A stretch of 64,000 nucleotides of DNA from Platerodrilus igneus (GCA_036346225.1 JARFIW010001188.1:1178001-1242000), one strand, 5' to 3'; shown: positions 1-9,949, numbered from the stretch's first letter. A program made the numbers and translations. The notes: generated by a model not told the origin, from the letters alone.

Positions 1-350
1 TCGACTTCCAAAACATGATTGTACATCATGCCAAATCAAATTTTTCGAGTATGACCTCTAGTAAGCGTTGCATCAACACCTTTACCACGATATTCCAAAG
101 TACGTTTCAAGTGCCTCAATCGTACAAGGTAGCTTTTAAGATTTGCTAAATTAGATTCCAGCCTACTAGGATTTTCTTGTTGATTGTCTTCGTATACCTT
201 ATTTTTAATAGCAAGCTTCAATATACTAATATTTGCTTTGATAATTAAAATGTGTTTCGTTATTTCATTCACTGATTTAATTAGATTCACGCATTTTACA
301 GTTAATCTCAAAATTGAGCTACTAATCTCGGATACGGTTTCAGCATTCAT
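1..350 (-). pseudogene. Protein-primed DNA polymerase B, N-terminus (copy A, cut by window edge)
   Basis: The start is the ATG at 350, where the peptide MNAETVSEISS is shared with copy B (ATG 15900). A longer reading from 368 would need a TTG start. The region is helical and basic and corresponds to the first about 105 residues of the Polinton polymerase, which may include the terminal-protein part. A run of five A where copy B has six shifts the frame near 40, ending the reading at a TGA/TAA soon after a conserved RGHTRK peptide. The motif-bearing part of the gene lies beyond the window. A TATA-like TATATAAAT stretch lies about 55-60 bases upstream, at 409-417. Confidence 0.75.
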
Positions 351-435
351 GATTCTATATAAAATCAAAATACACTACTTAATAATACAAGTATTTTCTC
401 TATTTATTATTTATATAAAATATCATCTGACGTAA

Positions 436-1300
436 GCAAAACAACTGCAAAAGGTTCATTCATCTGAGTTTACGGAAAACGCGTAAGCAAAACAACTGTA
501 AAAGAAAATAGCATACAAATCGAAATAATTGCATAACGAATTGCTTGAATGCATTTGTTAAAAAATCGCCTTTATTTACGTTTTTTATTCAAGACGATTT
601 TCAAGCTTGAGTTGTGCATGCAGTCTAAAAAATTGCACAGTTGCATTCAGTACGTGTCTATAATAAATAAATTCGCTATGCAAGCAATTCCAATATTTAC
701 ATACCGAATGCAAACTCTGGCAAAACAACTGCAAAAGGAATGCATTCATCATCATTTTCATTTCCGTATGCGTTTACTACAAAAAATGTTTTATACGACC
801 TTTGAGGAATGCATTCAACATCATTTTTCATTTCCGTATGCGTTTACTACAAAAATGTTTTTATACGACCTTTGATTTATTATGTGTACAGAAAATACAT
901 TATCATTACAGAGCTATTTTTATGATTACATTGAAATATTTTTAAATAAAACAAAGCAAATTTGAAAAAAATGTCTCAGATTAAACCTTCTTGTTTAATA
1001 ATGTACACGCACTCATGGTTTTTTAAAAAAAACCCAGTATTAAAAAAACATTCTGCAGTTTTATTATATAACAGTACCTTTAAAGAATTTTCACACAATT
1101 TACTTATATATATATGCATGTAAATTGTGTCAGCGGTAATCTAAAAAAAACTTATTCTATAAATATTACTACTTAAAGGGATTTATTTGCATTGCATTAT
1201 TTTTAAACGAAAAATTAATCTGAAGAAAAACATTTTCCAGTGCGTGAATTTTTGTTAATTTTTTTATGGAAAATAAATTATGCTAGCAGTAATATAAAAC
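436..1300. other. AT-rich spacer of copy A with an 80-bp direct duplication
   Basis: No gene is supported here. A segment starting GAATGCATTCA and ending ACGACCTTTGA occurs twice in direct orientation (about 738-804 and 807-874). The 108-codon frame over this stretch is low complexity, follows the repeat, and has no counterpart in copy B. Confidence 0.5.
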
Positions 1301-2125
1301 GAAATTAATCTAATTTAGGTTTTTTATTATGCGCCTTCTTGCAATTTTCTGTTTTCAGTCAATGAATGTAATTCATTATTTCTGCTGAGCAGTACCTTTA
1401 AAAAAATTTCTTATACAGCATATAAATTATATCAGCGGTAATCTAAAAACGAAATTAATCTAATTTAGGTTTTTATTATGTGCATTCATTGCAATTTCTT
1501 TTCAGTCAATGAATCTAATTCATTATTTCTGCTGAGCAGTACCTTAAAAAAAATTTCTTATACAGCATAAGTTATGTCAGCGGTAATCTAAAACGAAATT
1601 AATTAATTTTAGGGTTTTATTATTTCTGCTGAGGTATAATTATATTCGCTTACATACTGTTTTGTTCATTAGAATAGATTACAGAGCTGATTTTTTTTCA
1701 GAAAACGATTCAAATTTTTAAATAAAAAGAAATTAATCTAATTTAGGTTTTTATTATGCGCCTTCTTGCAATTTTCTGTTTTCAGTCAATGAATGTAATT
1801 CATTATTTCTGCTGAGCAGTACCTTTAAAAATTTCTTATACAGCATAAGTTATGTCAGCGGTAATCTAAAACGAAATTAATCTAATTTAGGTTTTTATTA
1901 TGTGCATTCATTGCAATTTCTTTTCAGTCAATGAATCTAATTCATTATTTCTGCTGAGCAGTACCTTTAAAAAATTTCTTATACAGCATAAGTTATGTCA
2001 GCGGTAATCTAAAACGAAATTAATTAATTTTAGGGTTTTATTATTATGTGCATTCATTTCAATTTCTTTTCAGACAATGAAACTAATTCATTATTTCTGC
2101 TGAGGTATAATTATATTCGCTTACA
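1300..2125. repeat. Spaced repeat array of copy A
   Basis: About five degenerate copies of an AT-rich unit, each containing a 7-bp inverted repeat of the form AATGAAT-nnn-ATTCATT (at about 1361, 1508, 1788, 1930, 2076), followed by TTCTGCTGAG and CAGCGGTAATCTAAAA. The same array, inverted, lies in copy B at 14460-15250. It sits between the polymerase gene and the terminal gene. Function unknown: candidates are a replication element, a non-coding transcript or a 3'-end region. Confidence 0.7.
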
Positions 2126-2339
2126 TACTGTTTTGTTCATTAGAATAGATTACAGAGCTGAATTTTTTCAGAAAACGATGCAAATTTTAATTTTTCTAAC
2201 AGATCAGTTTATTATTTAATATAAATACTTCACGTAGATTTTTACCAACAGTATTCAATCAGATCTCTTGTATAATTATTAGTTACTATTACTAGCAACT
2301 TTTAAAAAAATGAGTAACTTGTCATCAATCAAAATTGTA

Positions 2340-2894
2340 ATAATACCAACGTAAAAGTTCTAGAGCAATTTATATTACATTCTGACGAAGACGTGATTAA
2401 AGAAGTTTTCGGCTGTTCTTCGCCTCAATTCAACACTGATGCTATTTTTGATAGTGACGTAATAGATATATCACGGTAAGTGCTTTTTCACATTTATACA
2501 TGTGTTTTAAAACAGTACTAATTTATAAGTTACATTAGATCAAAAACCATTCTGGAAATTCTGAGGCTATCGTAGGATCGTTGACACACTCTGGTCCTCT
2601 CAGAAACATCAGGTAGTATACAAAAGAAAAGGTGAACCTACAATAATCTTTTATGTTATGCTCACAGATCAGGCAAAACATGTTGACTATGAAAAGTTAT
2701 GTACAGAATCTAATATGGCTGTTTGCGGTGAAGATGACAAATCCTACGAAGATGACACAGTAGAGTTGCTTAACGCATTTAAAAAGCGTGGAGAGAAGCT
2801 ACTGCGTCGTATAGATTTGGAACTAGAAATAATAAAGCAAAAAAGAGAGGAACTAACAGCGAGGGAGCAGCAGATACTTCAAGAACGGAGTTAA
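2340..2894 (+). CDS. Cargo gene of copy A, C-terminal coiled-coil protein (probably spliced)
   Basis: The clear open frame starts at ATG 2658 and gives 78 residues. Its second half is charged and heptad-like (ELLNAFKKRGEKLLRR, then LELEIIKQKREELTA), so a coiled coil is likely. The frame stays open upstream of 2658 to about 2565, and an exon-like segment at about 2345-2475 (acidic, LHSDEDVIKEVFG) ends in a GTAAGT donor at 2476, so the real protein is probably longer and spliced. An ATG at 2310 is out of frame with that segment by one base, so the gene may be damaged. I do not recognise the family. Copy B keeps only the last about 45 bases. Confidence 0.5.
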
Positions 2895-3122
2895 TAAATA
2901 CTTTTCATTTATAAATAGTTAGATCAATATATTCAACAATTTGTAAAATAAAAAGTATTTTATAAAAGTTTTCTTTTGAAACAAGACTTTCTATAAACAA
3001 GGTAGTAAACTCAAAGTAAAACGCACATAAATCAGAACCCACTTTAATTTGATACATCATTCTTTATACAATCGACTTAGATGTGTTATAATAATAAACT
3101 AATTTCTTAAATTAGTGACATA
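2895..3122. other. Short spacer between convergent genes
   Basis: AT-rich, with AATAAA/TTTATT motifs that can serve as polyadenylation signals for the cargo gene on + and the 98-aa gene on -. Nothing else seen. Confidence 0.4.
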
Positions 3123-3419
3123 TTATTCTGAAAATTCTATGTTGACAGTTAGACCGATCGATCCCTTACTAGTTATGTATACGTGTTTGTTCGAGCCAAT
3201 ACTTTCATTTAATTGTTTCACTCCATGTGCTTGAAGGTATTCAAAATATCTCAATGGCAATATACTCTTGAACTCTTCTGTTTCCACTAATACTCTTTCT
3301 CCATATTTTGTCTTGATTGTTTCCACTTTTAAAACTTCAAACTTCTTATTCACTACAAGATCTTTTGAATTTACATAAGGTTTGCGATATGTGGTTTTAT
3401 TAAGAGTATTAAAATCCAT
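3123..3419 (-). CDS. Small terminal Polinton protein (98 aa, OB-fold-like)
   Basis: Intact 98-codon gene, the outermost gene on the polymerase side of this Polinton family. Copy B has the same protein (13769-14065) with only about three changes, so this frame has been kept while larger genes decayed. The pattern of alternating hydrophobic strands (KFEVLKVETI, GERVLVETEEFKSILPLRY) looks like a small beta-barrel of OB type, which would fit a single-strand DNA-binding role in protein-primed replication. That is inference, with no catalytic motif to support it. A TATATAAGG box inside the terminal repeat lies 51 bases upstream (3462-3470 on the minus strand). Confidence 0.72.
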   Translation of the reverse strand: MDFNTLNKTTYRKPYVNSKDLVVNKKFEVLKVETIKTKYGERVLVETEEFKSILPLRYFEYLQAHGVKQLNESIGSNKHVYITSKGSIGLTVNIEFSE

Positions 3420-3429
3420 ATTGCTTTTC

Positions 3430-4178
3430 TTTGACTAATTAAATTAATATTAGAGCAATCTCCTTATATAGCAGATTACCACCATCTGCGTACTTTGCCA
3501 ACCCACTTTTCAACCTATCACAAGAGTGAACTCATTTTTGAATTAAAACCGGCCCATGTGTATTTGCAGCCTCTAAACATAAATCAGAAACCACTTTAAT
3601 TAAAAAACACAATTGACTTGAATGCGATATTTTTTTGCATCTGTCATACTGTCTCGCTAGAAAACCAAATTCAAAACATCTACACACATTTTCTCTGCAC
3701 TTACATTTTTCAACATACGTGTGTTACATTGAAATTAATATAAAGACGATCCTAATTCAAAACGTGCCCACAAGTATTTTACATTTGAAAAGAATTCAGG
3801 TTTTCACATTTTACATTAAAAGTATATAACGCCGATCCTAATTCAAAACGGTGCACGTGTAACTTCTCGCTAGAAAACCGAATTCAAAACAGCTACACAC
3901 ATTCTTCTCTGCACTTACATTTTTTTTCAACATACGTGTGTGTTTCATTGAAAGTAATATAAAGCCGGTCCTAATTCAAAACGTGACAGACGTATTTTTA
4001 CATTGAAAGTATAGAAGAATTCATGTTTTCACAACTATTTTACATTCAAATGTTTTCACAACTATTTTACATTGAAATTATATAGGGCCGATCCTAATTC
4101 AAAACGTGACAGACGTATTTTACACATGGAAAATACGTCTGTCGCGTTTTGAATTAGGACCGGCCCTATTTACCTACT
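3430..4178. repeat. Terminal inverted repeat of copy A (right)
   Basis: About 0.75 kb matching both ends of copy B. It contains several copies of a 20-bp word GCCGATCCTAATTCAAAACG in varying spacing, the CTATATAAGG promoter at its inner edge, and a palindrome at its outer edge. The outermost bases read AGTAGG when viewed from outside inward; AG is the usual start of Polinton termini. Confidence 0.85.
4085..4166. repeat. Terminal palindrome (hairpin-capable) of copy A
   Basis: Two arms of about 36 bases (4085-4121 and 4130-4166) are almost perfectly complementary around an 8-base centre (ACACATGG). The arms contain GGCCGATCCTAATTCAAAAC and its complement GTTTTGAATTAGGACCGGCC. Only 12 bases separate the palindrome from the element tip. 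Confidence 0.85.
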
Positions 4179-4760
4179 AATAACTTATACTTTAACGATC
4201 CAGAGCATCGCAGAATAACCATTGAACCTGGATCATACGAATTAGAAGAAATAAATGCATATATACAGGATGTTTTCAAAAAATGGTTCAGTCAGAAGCC
4301 GGATATCAACGAGAACATTGAAAAATATTTTAAACTGAGTGCAAACAATAATACATTAAAGTGTTCTATACGAAGCAGTATACCGATAGATTTTGGGGCG
4401 AACCGTAAAAACAATATTGGAAGCATCTTGGGGTTTACCAACCGCAAATTGGCTGCAGATACCTTACATATCGCTAATCAGCAAGTGAACATAATATCGG
4501 TCTCAAACATTTTTGTGGAAACCAATATCACCAGCGGATCGTTCAGAAACAATTTTCTTACCCACAGCATATTCGAATTCAGTCTATCTGTACCACCCGG
4601 GTATAATCTGGAAAAGGAACCTAACCACGTCATATATTATCCGCTGAGCGTAACAGAAATTGATAATATTACAATCAGACTAGTCGATCATTTGGGTGAA
4701 TTGGTAAACTTTTCACCGGAAACATACACCTGTGTGAGACTGGAAATAAAAAGTAGCTGA
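4179..4760 (+). pseudogene. Penton-like minor capsid protein, 5' truncated (family C)
   Basis: This is the vertex capsid protein of Polinton-like viruses (single jelly-roll, penton). The frame is open from the junction with element A to a TGA at 4758-4760. It aligns with the family B gene at 23561-24313 through the NNTLKCSI peptide, the IGS-(I/L)-LGF peptide, and a C-terminal half with (Y/L)PLSV..IDNITIRLVDHLGELVNF. The N-terminal third is missing because copy A interrupts the gene right after the codons for TNNLYF. The next gene begins 2 bases after its stop, typical of a compact viral gene block. Confidence 0.78.
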
Positions 4761-4762
4761 AA

Positions 4763-4924
4763 ATGCCTATCGATTTTGTATATAAAGCACGCTACAACAC
4801 CCCCAGACGATTAGAAGTGAATACGACGTCAAAGCGTCAAGTTGTCGAGAGACTTACAGCAGAAGAAATACGTTTCTTAAAATCTTTGGGATTAGAAGTT
4901 ATAAATGATGGGAGGCAGAAGTAA
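4763..4924 (+). CDS. Small Polinton protein with LTxxxxxFLxSLGL C-terminus (family C, 53 aa)
   Basis: Intact 53-codon gene between the penton and major capsid genes, too short for most ORF lists. It starts MPIDFVYKARYN and ends with LTAEEIRFLKSLGLEV. The same C-terminal pattern (LT..N..FL.SLGL) occurs in the equivalent position of family B at 23420-23571, so this is a real conserved gene. Its location between capsid genes suggests a minor virion part or assembly factor; the exact role is unknown. The stop overlaps the start of the major capsid gene (ATG 4905). Confidence 0.65.
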   Translation: MPIDFVYKARYNTPRRLEVNTTSKRQVVERLTAEEIRFLKSLGLEVINDGRQK

Positions 4925-6232
4925 ACGCAGCTTAGATCTCCACGGTGATGAAAACGTTAAACTTGGAAGGCTTAAATATGAGGACGTGCCCAAATTGGAT
5001 GTGTTTGGAGGTTATAAATTAGACGAGACCATAATAAAGGAAGATTATTATACATATCTTCCCTTTACATTGAATGCAGAAAACAACGATCGAATTTCAA
5101 TTGAAATCTAGAGCAGTGATAACATTACATACCCCCATGAAAGTTTCATATTTATAAGGGGCACCTATAAACCTACGGAAACATTAAGAGAAGCGTCAAC
5201 AACTGTAGACCCGATTAGAGCAGTAGAACCAGACCCTAAAGCTTACGAGTTTACTAGAAATGCACCATATTTTCTGTTTGATGAAATTCAATACAAATTG
5301 GGTAATAATCAAATAATAGATGTCTGTCGAATCCCTGGAATTACAAGAACTATTAAAGGTTTAGTATCCATGGAAGAATCAGAAACAAAATCTATTACAC
5401 ATACCGGGTGGAAGCCTGATACCATATTCCAAGATGGGCGGTTTAGTTGTGCTATACCGCTAAAAACCATTTTCGGGTTTTTTGAAAATTACAAGAAAAC
5501 CATCGTCAACATGCCTCAAGAGCTGATTTTAATCAGATCCAAGTCGGACGTAAATTGCTACAAGTCGATTGGAAATACAGTAACGTTCAAAATACAACGT
5601 ATTTCATGGGAGGTTCCGCATATAACATTAAGCGACTTTGCCAAGGCGTCGCTACTTTCGGAAATGCAAAATCAATCATCTATAATGATTGCATTCAGAA
5701 AATGGGAACTACACGAATTACCGTCTCTAACACAATCAAAGTCGCAAGTATGGAGAATTAAAGTATCGAACGAAACAGAGAAGGCTCGGTGGATATGACT
5801 GGTGCTGCAAAATGGAAAATATGATAAGAAAGAAGAAAATGCTACAAGCTTTATGAATGCCAATATAACCAATGTTAAAGTGTTTTTAAACTCTCAGATG
5901 TTTCCTCAAGGTCGATTAAATTTGGATTTCGAGCAGAATGACTACTTGCCAGCGTACCTGTCTTATGCATCTTTTATGGAAAATACTACCCGAACAAATC
6001 GTCAAATAAATGTTTAATGGACTACAACAGGTTTAAGGACTCACCTGTCTTTGTAATCCACTGTCGTCATCAATTTGAAAGCATCAAGGATGCAACTGTT
6101 GATGTAAGAATGGAATTAGAAGCTCCAAGAAATTTTGAACTGTCGATGAAGGCTTATGCTTTAATTATACATGACTCCATGTTTGAATATAATCCGTTTA
6201 CGGAAATTGTTAATAGATTTATTCACAATTAA
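4905..6232 (+). pseudogene. Major capsid protein, double jelly-roll (family C), broken
   Basis: This encodes the hexon-like major capsid protein of Polinton/adintovirus particles. It aligns in order with the family B capsid gene: (L/F)(L/F)DEI.Y..G, a PG.T..(I)KG(L/Y)VS segment, a WKMPH/WEVPH segment, WELHE, an N.K(V/L)(F/Y)LNS segment, and a C-terminal HDS(M)..YNPF. Lesions: an in-frame TAG at 5109-5111, a TGA at 5796-5798 and a frame change near 6015. The start is the ATG at 4905, overlapping the preceding small gene. About 440 residues would be encoded, slightly short for Polinton capsids. Confidence 0.8.
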
Positions 6233-6450
6233 ATATTTTGTATATATATTTTTAATAGAATTGTATAAAATCTATGTTGTTTTAATATTAATAAGATTTT
6301 TTGGTGATCCGAGACAGTTTCTCACGTACTCTGGTGTACACCTAAGCACGCATGTGCCCATGCGCACCCCTGCGCGTGCCCCCCCCCCCATGCTGGTATA
6401 TAAGGGAATATTATTTTCAATTTGAATCAGTTTAAACTTATATTTGAAAG
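6233..6450 (+). promoter_or_regulatory. Intergenic promoter region with TATA box for the packaging ATPase
   Basis: A TATATAAGG box lies at 6397-6405, 54 bases before the ATPase ATG at 6451. The stretch just upstream is locally GC-rich, with repeated short GCGC/CATG words and a run of ten or so C (about 6380-6389), unlike its AT-rich surroundings. The A/T-rich 6233-6300 part may hold the 3' end of the capsid transcript. Confidence 0.6.
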
Positions 6451-7320
6451 ATGTACACCAAGGAATCTTTAGAGAAAGCAGTTAGTGAAATACAAAAGGG
6501 TATAAGTGTTAACTCTGCAAGTAGGTTATATGGTATACCCAGAAGAACGTTAAGCAGGCATTTGGATCTCCGTAAGCCTCAAAAGAAGAATGGTGATCCT
6601 AGGTCGGAAAATGTGAGAGACACGGGTGATGCTATACAAGAAGTTAAAATACCTATACAGAATTATGATAACTTTGCTATTGCTAGTGCAAGAGAGGATG
6701 GCAAACATGGCCCATTGTTCCCGTCTAACATACGAGCTATATTCGCGGGACCATCGAGTTGTGGGAAGACCAACGCTTTAATATCTCTGATCCTGCACGA
6801 GAACGGTCTTAGATTCCAAAATGTGTATGTATTTTCGAGAAGTTTATATCAACCGAAATACGAATTGTTAAGAAACGTTTTTACACCATTAAAAGAAGAA
6901 ATTGGGTACCATGAGTTTGAAAATTACGATGATTTGATCGAACCCGGGGATACCAAAGAAGATTCAATTATGGTTTTCGATGATATACCTGTAAACGAGC
7001 AAAGTAAAATCACTCAATTTTTCTCGTTCGGCCGACATAAAGCAATAAATTCGTTCTATCTATGTCAAACTTACGCTAGTGCCTTAAAACATAGACTCAG
7101 AGATAACACCAATGTAATCGCATTATGGAAACAGGATGACACAAACCTTCGCCATATCTTTTCGGATCATATAAGTGGTGACATGACATATCCAAAATTT
7201 AAAGAAATGTGTTTACAGTGTTGGGGTGACTCAAAACATAATTTTATAACTGTTGTGAAAGATTTTGATTTGGATAAGGGACGGTATCGGAAGAATTTCG
7301 ACGAGTATATAAATATTTGA
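6451..7320 (+). CDS. HTH-psq domain fused to packaging ATPase (family C, 289 aa)
   Basis: Intact ORF. Residues 1-45 look like a pipsqueak-type helix-turn-helix (SLEKAVSEIQKG, then a SASRLYGIPRRTLSRH recognition region) as found in transposases and insect DNA-binding proteins. Residues about 92-289 are an A32/FtsK-HerA-type packaging ATPase: Walker A GPSSCGKT (100-107), Walker B SIMVFDD (172-178), a conserved FGRHK segment near 195. Such ATPases pump DNA into the capsid. The equivalent B gene (33693-34367) lacks the HTH part and starts about 57 residues later in the alignment. The HTH could tie packaging to a DNA site; that is inference. Confidence 0.85.
   Translation: MYTKESLEKAVSEIQKGISVNSASRLYGIPRRTLSRHLDLRKPQKKNGDPRSENVRDTGDAIQEVKIPIQNYDNFAIASAREDGKHGPLFPSNIRAIFAGPSSCGKTNALISLILHENGLRFQNVYVFSRSLYQPKYELLRNVFTPLKEEIGYHEFENYDDLIEPGDTKEDSIMVFDDIPVNEQSKITQFFSFGRHKAINSFYLCQTYASALKHRLRDNTNVIALWKQDDTNLRHIFSDHISGDMTYPKFKEMCLQCWGDSKHNFITVVKDFDLDKGRYRKNFDEYINI
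7306..7314 (+). promoter_or_regulatory. TATA box inside the end of the ATPase gene
   Basis: TATATAAAT, 51 bases before the ATG at 7357, overlapping the last codons of the ATPase. The same spacing is seen before other Polinton genes in this window. Confidence 0.5.
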
Positions 7321-7356
7321 CATTATTCAAAAAAGTTAGTTCCCATCCAAAGTTTC

Positions 7357-8272
7357 ATGATGACGGACGTTAACAATTTTATTGCGAATAAACGCAGTCT
7401 TCATCTTATGCAGGATGCTGTACGAAAAAAATTTGTAGCGTACAAAAAGGGTGACACCGCATCTCAGCAAAAATTCAAAGAGGTACACAAACAATTGATT
7501 CATCCCTTGCAAATAACCGCTTCCCAGTTGCAATCGATCACCGAAAAAATTCCCACACCTACAACAAAGGTTAAAGTCGAAAACATGGACGTACCTATAA
7601 AGAAAATTAATCAATTCGTTCCAGAAGAACCGTTCCATCTTTACTATGCGGATGTGTTAGCTAGAGACGAAGACGATAATATTGACAAATCAATTTATGG
7701 AGTAAAGTATAATGTGGAAACCGATACATGGAGTTTGTGGAAAAGTGTATTGATAATTAACCCGGAAACTAGCGATATAACATTTAACAATGTGATATAT
7801 CCAGGTACGAGGGGTTTATACAATCTGCTGGTTTACAAAGACATCAGCCCCGAAGATGGCGATTTTAATTTGCATGAAGATTTGCCGAATTACTTGGAAA
7901 TGATCAAATCTGTGTCGATTTTGAGAAGAAAGTTTAACCCATTTGCGGTACACGATTTAAGTGGATTCCCAACAAATAACAAAAAGTTTAACAAATATGT
8001 GCAAAAATATCTCACAGAATTTCGGAGGAATCCCGAAAGAAAACAGCCAAAGAGAAGAAAACAGTCTAAGGGGGCTGGTTTAGGCTTTTATAATCGGTTT
8101 TACAAAAGTTTAAATTTAAAGCCGGTGCAATATGTCTACTGGAATAATGTACATGAACTTGTAGATCGGCTGAGATTGTTGAACGCATCCAACTGGAAAT
8201 ACAAGCGAGGAAAACATTAACGAGATGGTGTCCATAATAGAAGAGTTGAGAGAAGAAGGTATAATACAGTGA
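7357..8272 (+). pseudogene. DUF8207-like Polinton protein (family C), frameshifted near its end
   Basis: Counterpart of 34434-35440 in copy B. The shared core is a segment around YPGTRGLYNLL/YKGTPGLYELL followed by P.D...YL(E/D)(M/I)(I/V)K, then a basic linker and a C-terminal module starting YWNNVHELVDRLRLL and ending with IIEELREEGII. I recall this combination as the DUF8207 family of Polinton-like and insect proteins; function is unknown. The first 287 codons are open; a frame change near 8185 separates the final IIEELRE motif, which continues to TGA at 8270-8272. The middle is rich in K/R (RKQPKRRKQSK), suggesting nucleic-acid or nuclear targeting. Confidence 0.68.
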
Positions 8273-8300
8273 GCTCAGTAAATAATTACACAGTTTTTAA

Positions 8301-8966
8301 ATGCCTATCGACCGCTTCGGACGTTCAGAGCGTAAAGATGCTGAAATTCGGCGCGGTCCTCCAGGTCGAGGATTTGTGCTAACGTTGGATGGTGATGGGT
8401 ACGATATACAGCAAAGAAGGTTAGTGAATTCATCAGACCCGAAAGAAGATAGTGATTGTGTTAATCAGAGAAGCACTATAGTATTCAAGTCTGGAGAAGA
8501 AACAATTAGTTTTCGTAAAAGAAGGTTAGTTGATGTAATGGATCCTAAAGACGATAGTGATTGTGTTAATAAGAAATCTGTAATCAAGCTCGTGAATCAA
8601 GCCTTTTCATACTGTCTAAAAAGTTCTGATGATATACAGCGTAAAGATAAAGCCTTCAATGCAAGAAACCAGCGTATCGCAATGCTTGCTCAACCAGTTG
8701 AACCATCTGATGCAGTTAATAAACAATATGTAAATGAAAAATTGGATAAGCTTGTATCTGACTTTAAAACGTTTATACAGTTTTTTATTAATTTGACTGC
8801 AACTTCTGAGACAAATGAGAAGGAGCTCGGTCTTGCAATAGCATCGATTTACGAAGCGTCACCAGCAGCTATAAAAAACAAATACTACAAACCAAAGCTT
8901 CAGTTTATGTCAAAGGTGCCATTGGATAAAGATAACCCTATTAGTTTAGCAACAGTGTTAAGCAAA
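8301..8966 (+). CDS. Fibre-like protein with repeated DP.DSDCVN collar motifs (family C)
   Basis: Starts MPIDRFGR, almost the same eight residues as the B protein at 35442 (MTIDKFGR). Three repeats follow: RRLVNSSDPKEDSDCVN, RRLVDVMDPKDDSDCVN, and a third ending EPSDAVNKQYVNEKL. The pattern of a hydrophobic strand, DP, two to four residues, and DAVNK.YV is typical of trimeric phage and viral fibre proteins. After about residue 150 a helical region follows. The frame then runs on without a stop into the integrase start at 8967, so either the fibre stop codon was lost or the two are translated together. A role in host attachment is inferred, not shown. Confidence 0.6.
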
Positions 8967-9884
8967 ATGAGTAAAGAAATCATCGTTAAGGAATTATTTA
9001 AACCTGCAAGAAAAAATTTTCAGCGTCGTCATACAAATCTGAAACATGTGAAACGTGATCTTATCCAATCGGACTTGTGCGAAATGCAGCCTTACTCGCG
9101 TGTGAACAATGGGTACAGATATATTGTAATAGCAGTGGACTGTTTCACAAAATATGCTTTAGCTGAACCCTTAAAAAATAAAACCGGATCAGAAGTCACA
9201 AATGCTATGAAAAAATATTGGACAAAATGCTGCAAATAACGTAAAAATCAATCTACAAACGGATTTTGGGAAAGAGTACTACAACCGCTGGTTTAAAAAT
9301 CTTATGCAAAAATATAAGATAAACCATTACTCTACGTATTCCGTAATCAAAGCTAGCATGGTTGAGCGATTGATCAGAACAATCAAAACAAATTGTACAG
9401 AAGATTTTACTTGCAAGGCAGTCATAAATGGGTGAATATTTTGCCTAAGGTTATGGAAGAATACAATAATACACCGCATCGGGCTATTAACATGACACCT
9501 ATGGAGGCAGAACATCCGGAAAGAATAAAACTTTACACCGCTAACAGCGTTTCTAAAAGTTACAAGAAGTTGTATAAGGTTGGAGACATTGTGCGTATAT
9601 CAAAATATAAAGCAGTATTCGATCGAGGATTTCACCCAAACTGGAGTACAGAACTATTCAAAATTGTTAAAGTACAACAAACGAGACCGACAACCTATCT
9701 GTTACAAGATTTGGAAGGTCGGCCAATTCTAGGTGCTTTTTACGGCGATGAAATTCAGCTCACAGCAGCACCCGACACGTACTTAGTGGACAAAGTTTTA
9801 CGGAAACGGAAGCACGGGCGCGAATTATTAGTGTCGTGGTTGGGGGATGATAAAAGTTGGATTAAGAAAACAGACTTGCTTTAG
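8967..9884 (+). pseudogene. Polinton integrase with chromodomain (family C), frameshifted
   Basis: Retroviral-type (rve) integrase that inserts the element and makes the 6-bp target duplication. Start chosen at ATG 8967 (MSKEIIVKEL), matching copy B at 35931. Visible acidic residues: D in LIQSDL, D in LQTDFGKEYYN, E in VERLIRTIK. The C-terminal part at about 9750-9884 is a chromodomain (YLVDKVLRKR, then SWLGDDKSWI). Breaks: frame changes near 9228 and near 9400, so the RNase-H-like core is split in three frames. It follows the fibre gene in the same order as in copy B. Confidence 0.82.
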
Positions 9885-9949
9885 TATCATCCAGATAATT
9901 ACCTGGTTGAAAAAATCATAAAAGGAGGGAGTAAAGTCCCTTAACTGGA

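Larger units (their letters stand above)
1..4178 (-). mobile_element. Polinton/Maverick copy A, right end only
   Basis: This is the inverted counterpart of 12744-16250: the same pol start, the same 98-aa gene and the same terminal repeat, in reverse order. The tip reads ...CCCTATTTACCTACT and ends at 4178. The next six bases, AATAAC (4179-4184), would be the target duplication, but the left end lies outside the window so this cannot be confirmed. The element ends inside a penton gene of another Polinton family (C), so A inserted into C. Gene order and near-identity of the 98-aa protein put A and B in one family. Confidence 0.88.

Noticed and set aside
549..875. A 108-codon + strand gene in copy A
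   Set aside because: It is made of an internal direct repeat, is low complexity and has no counterpart in copy B.
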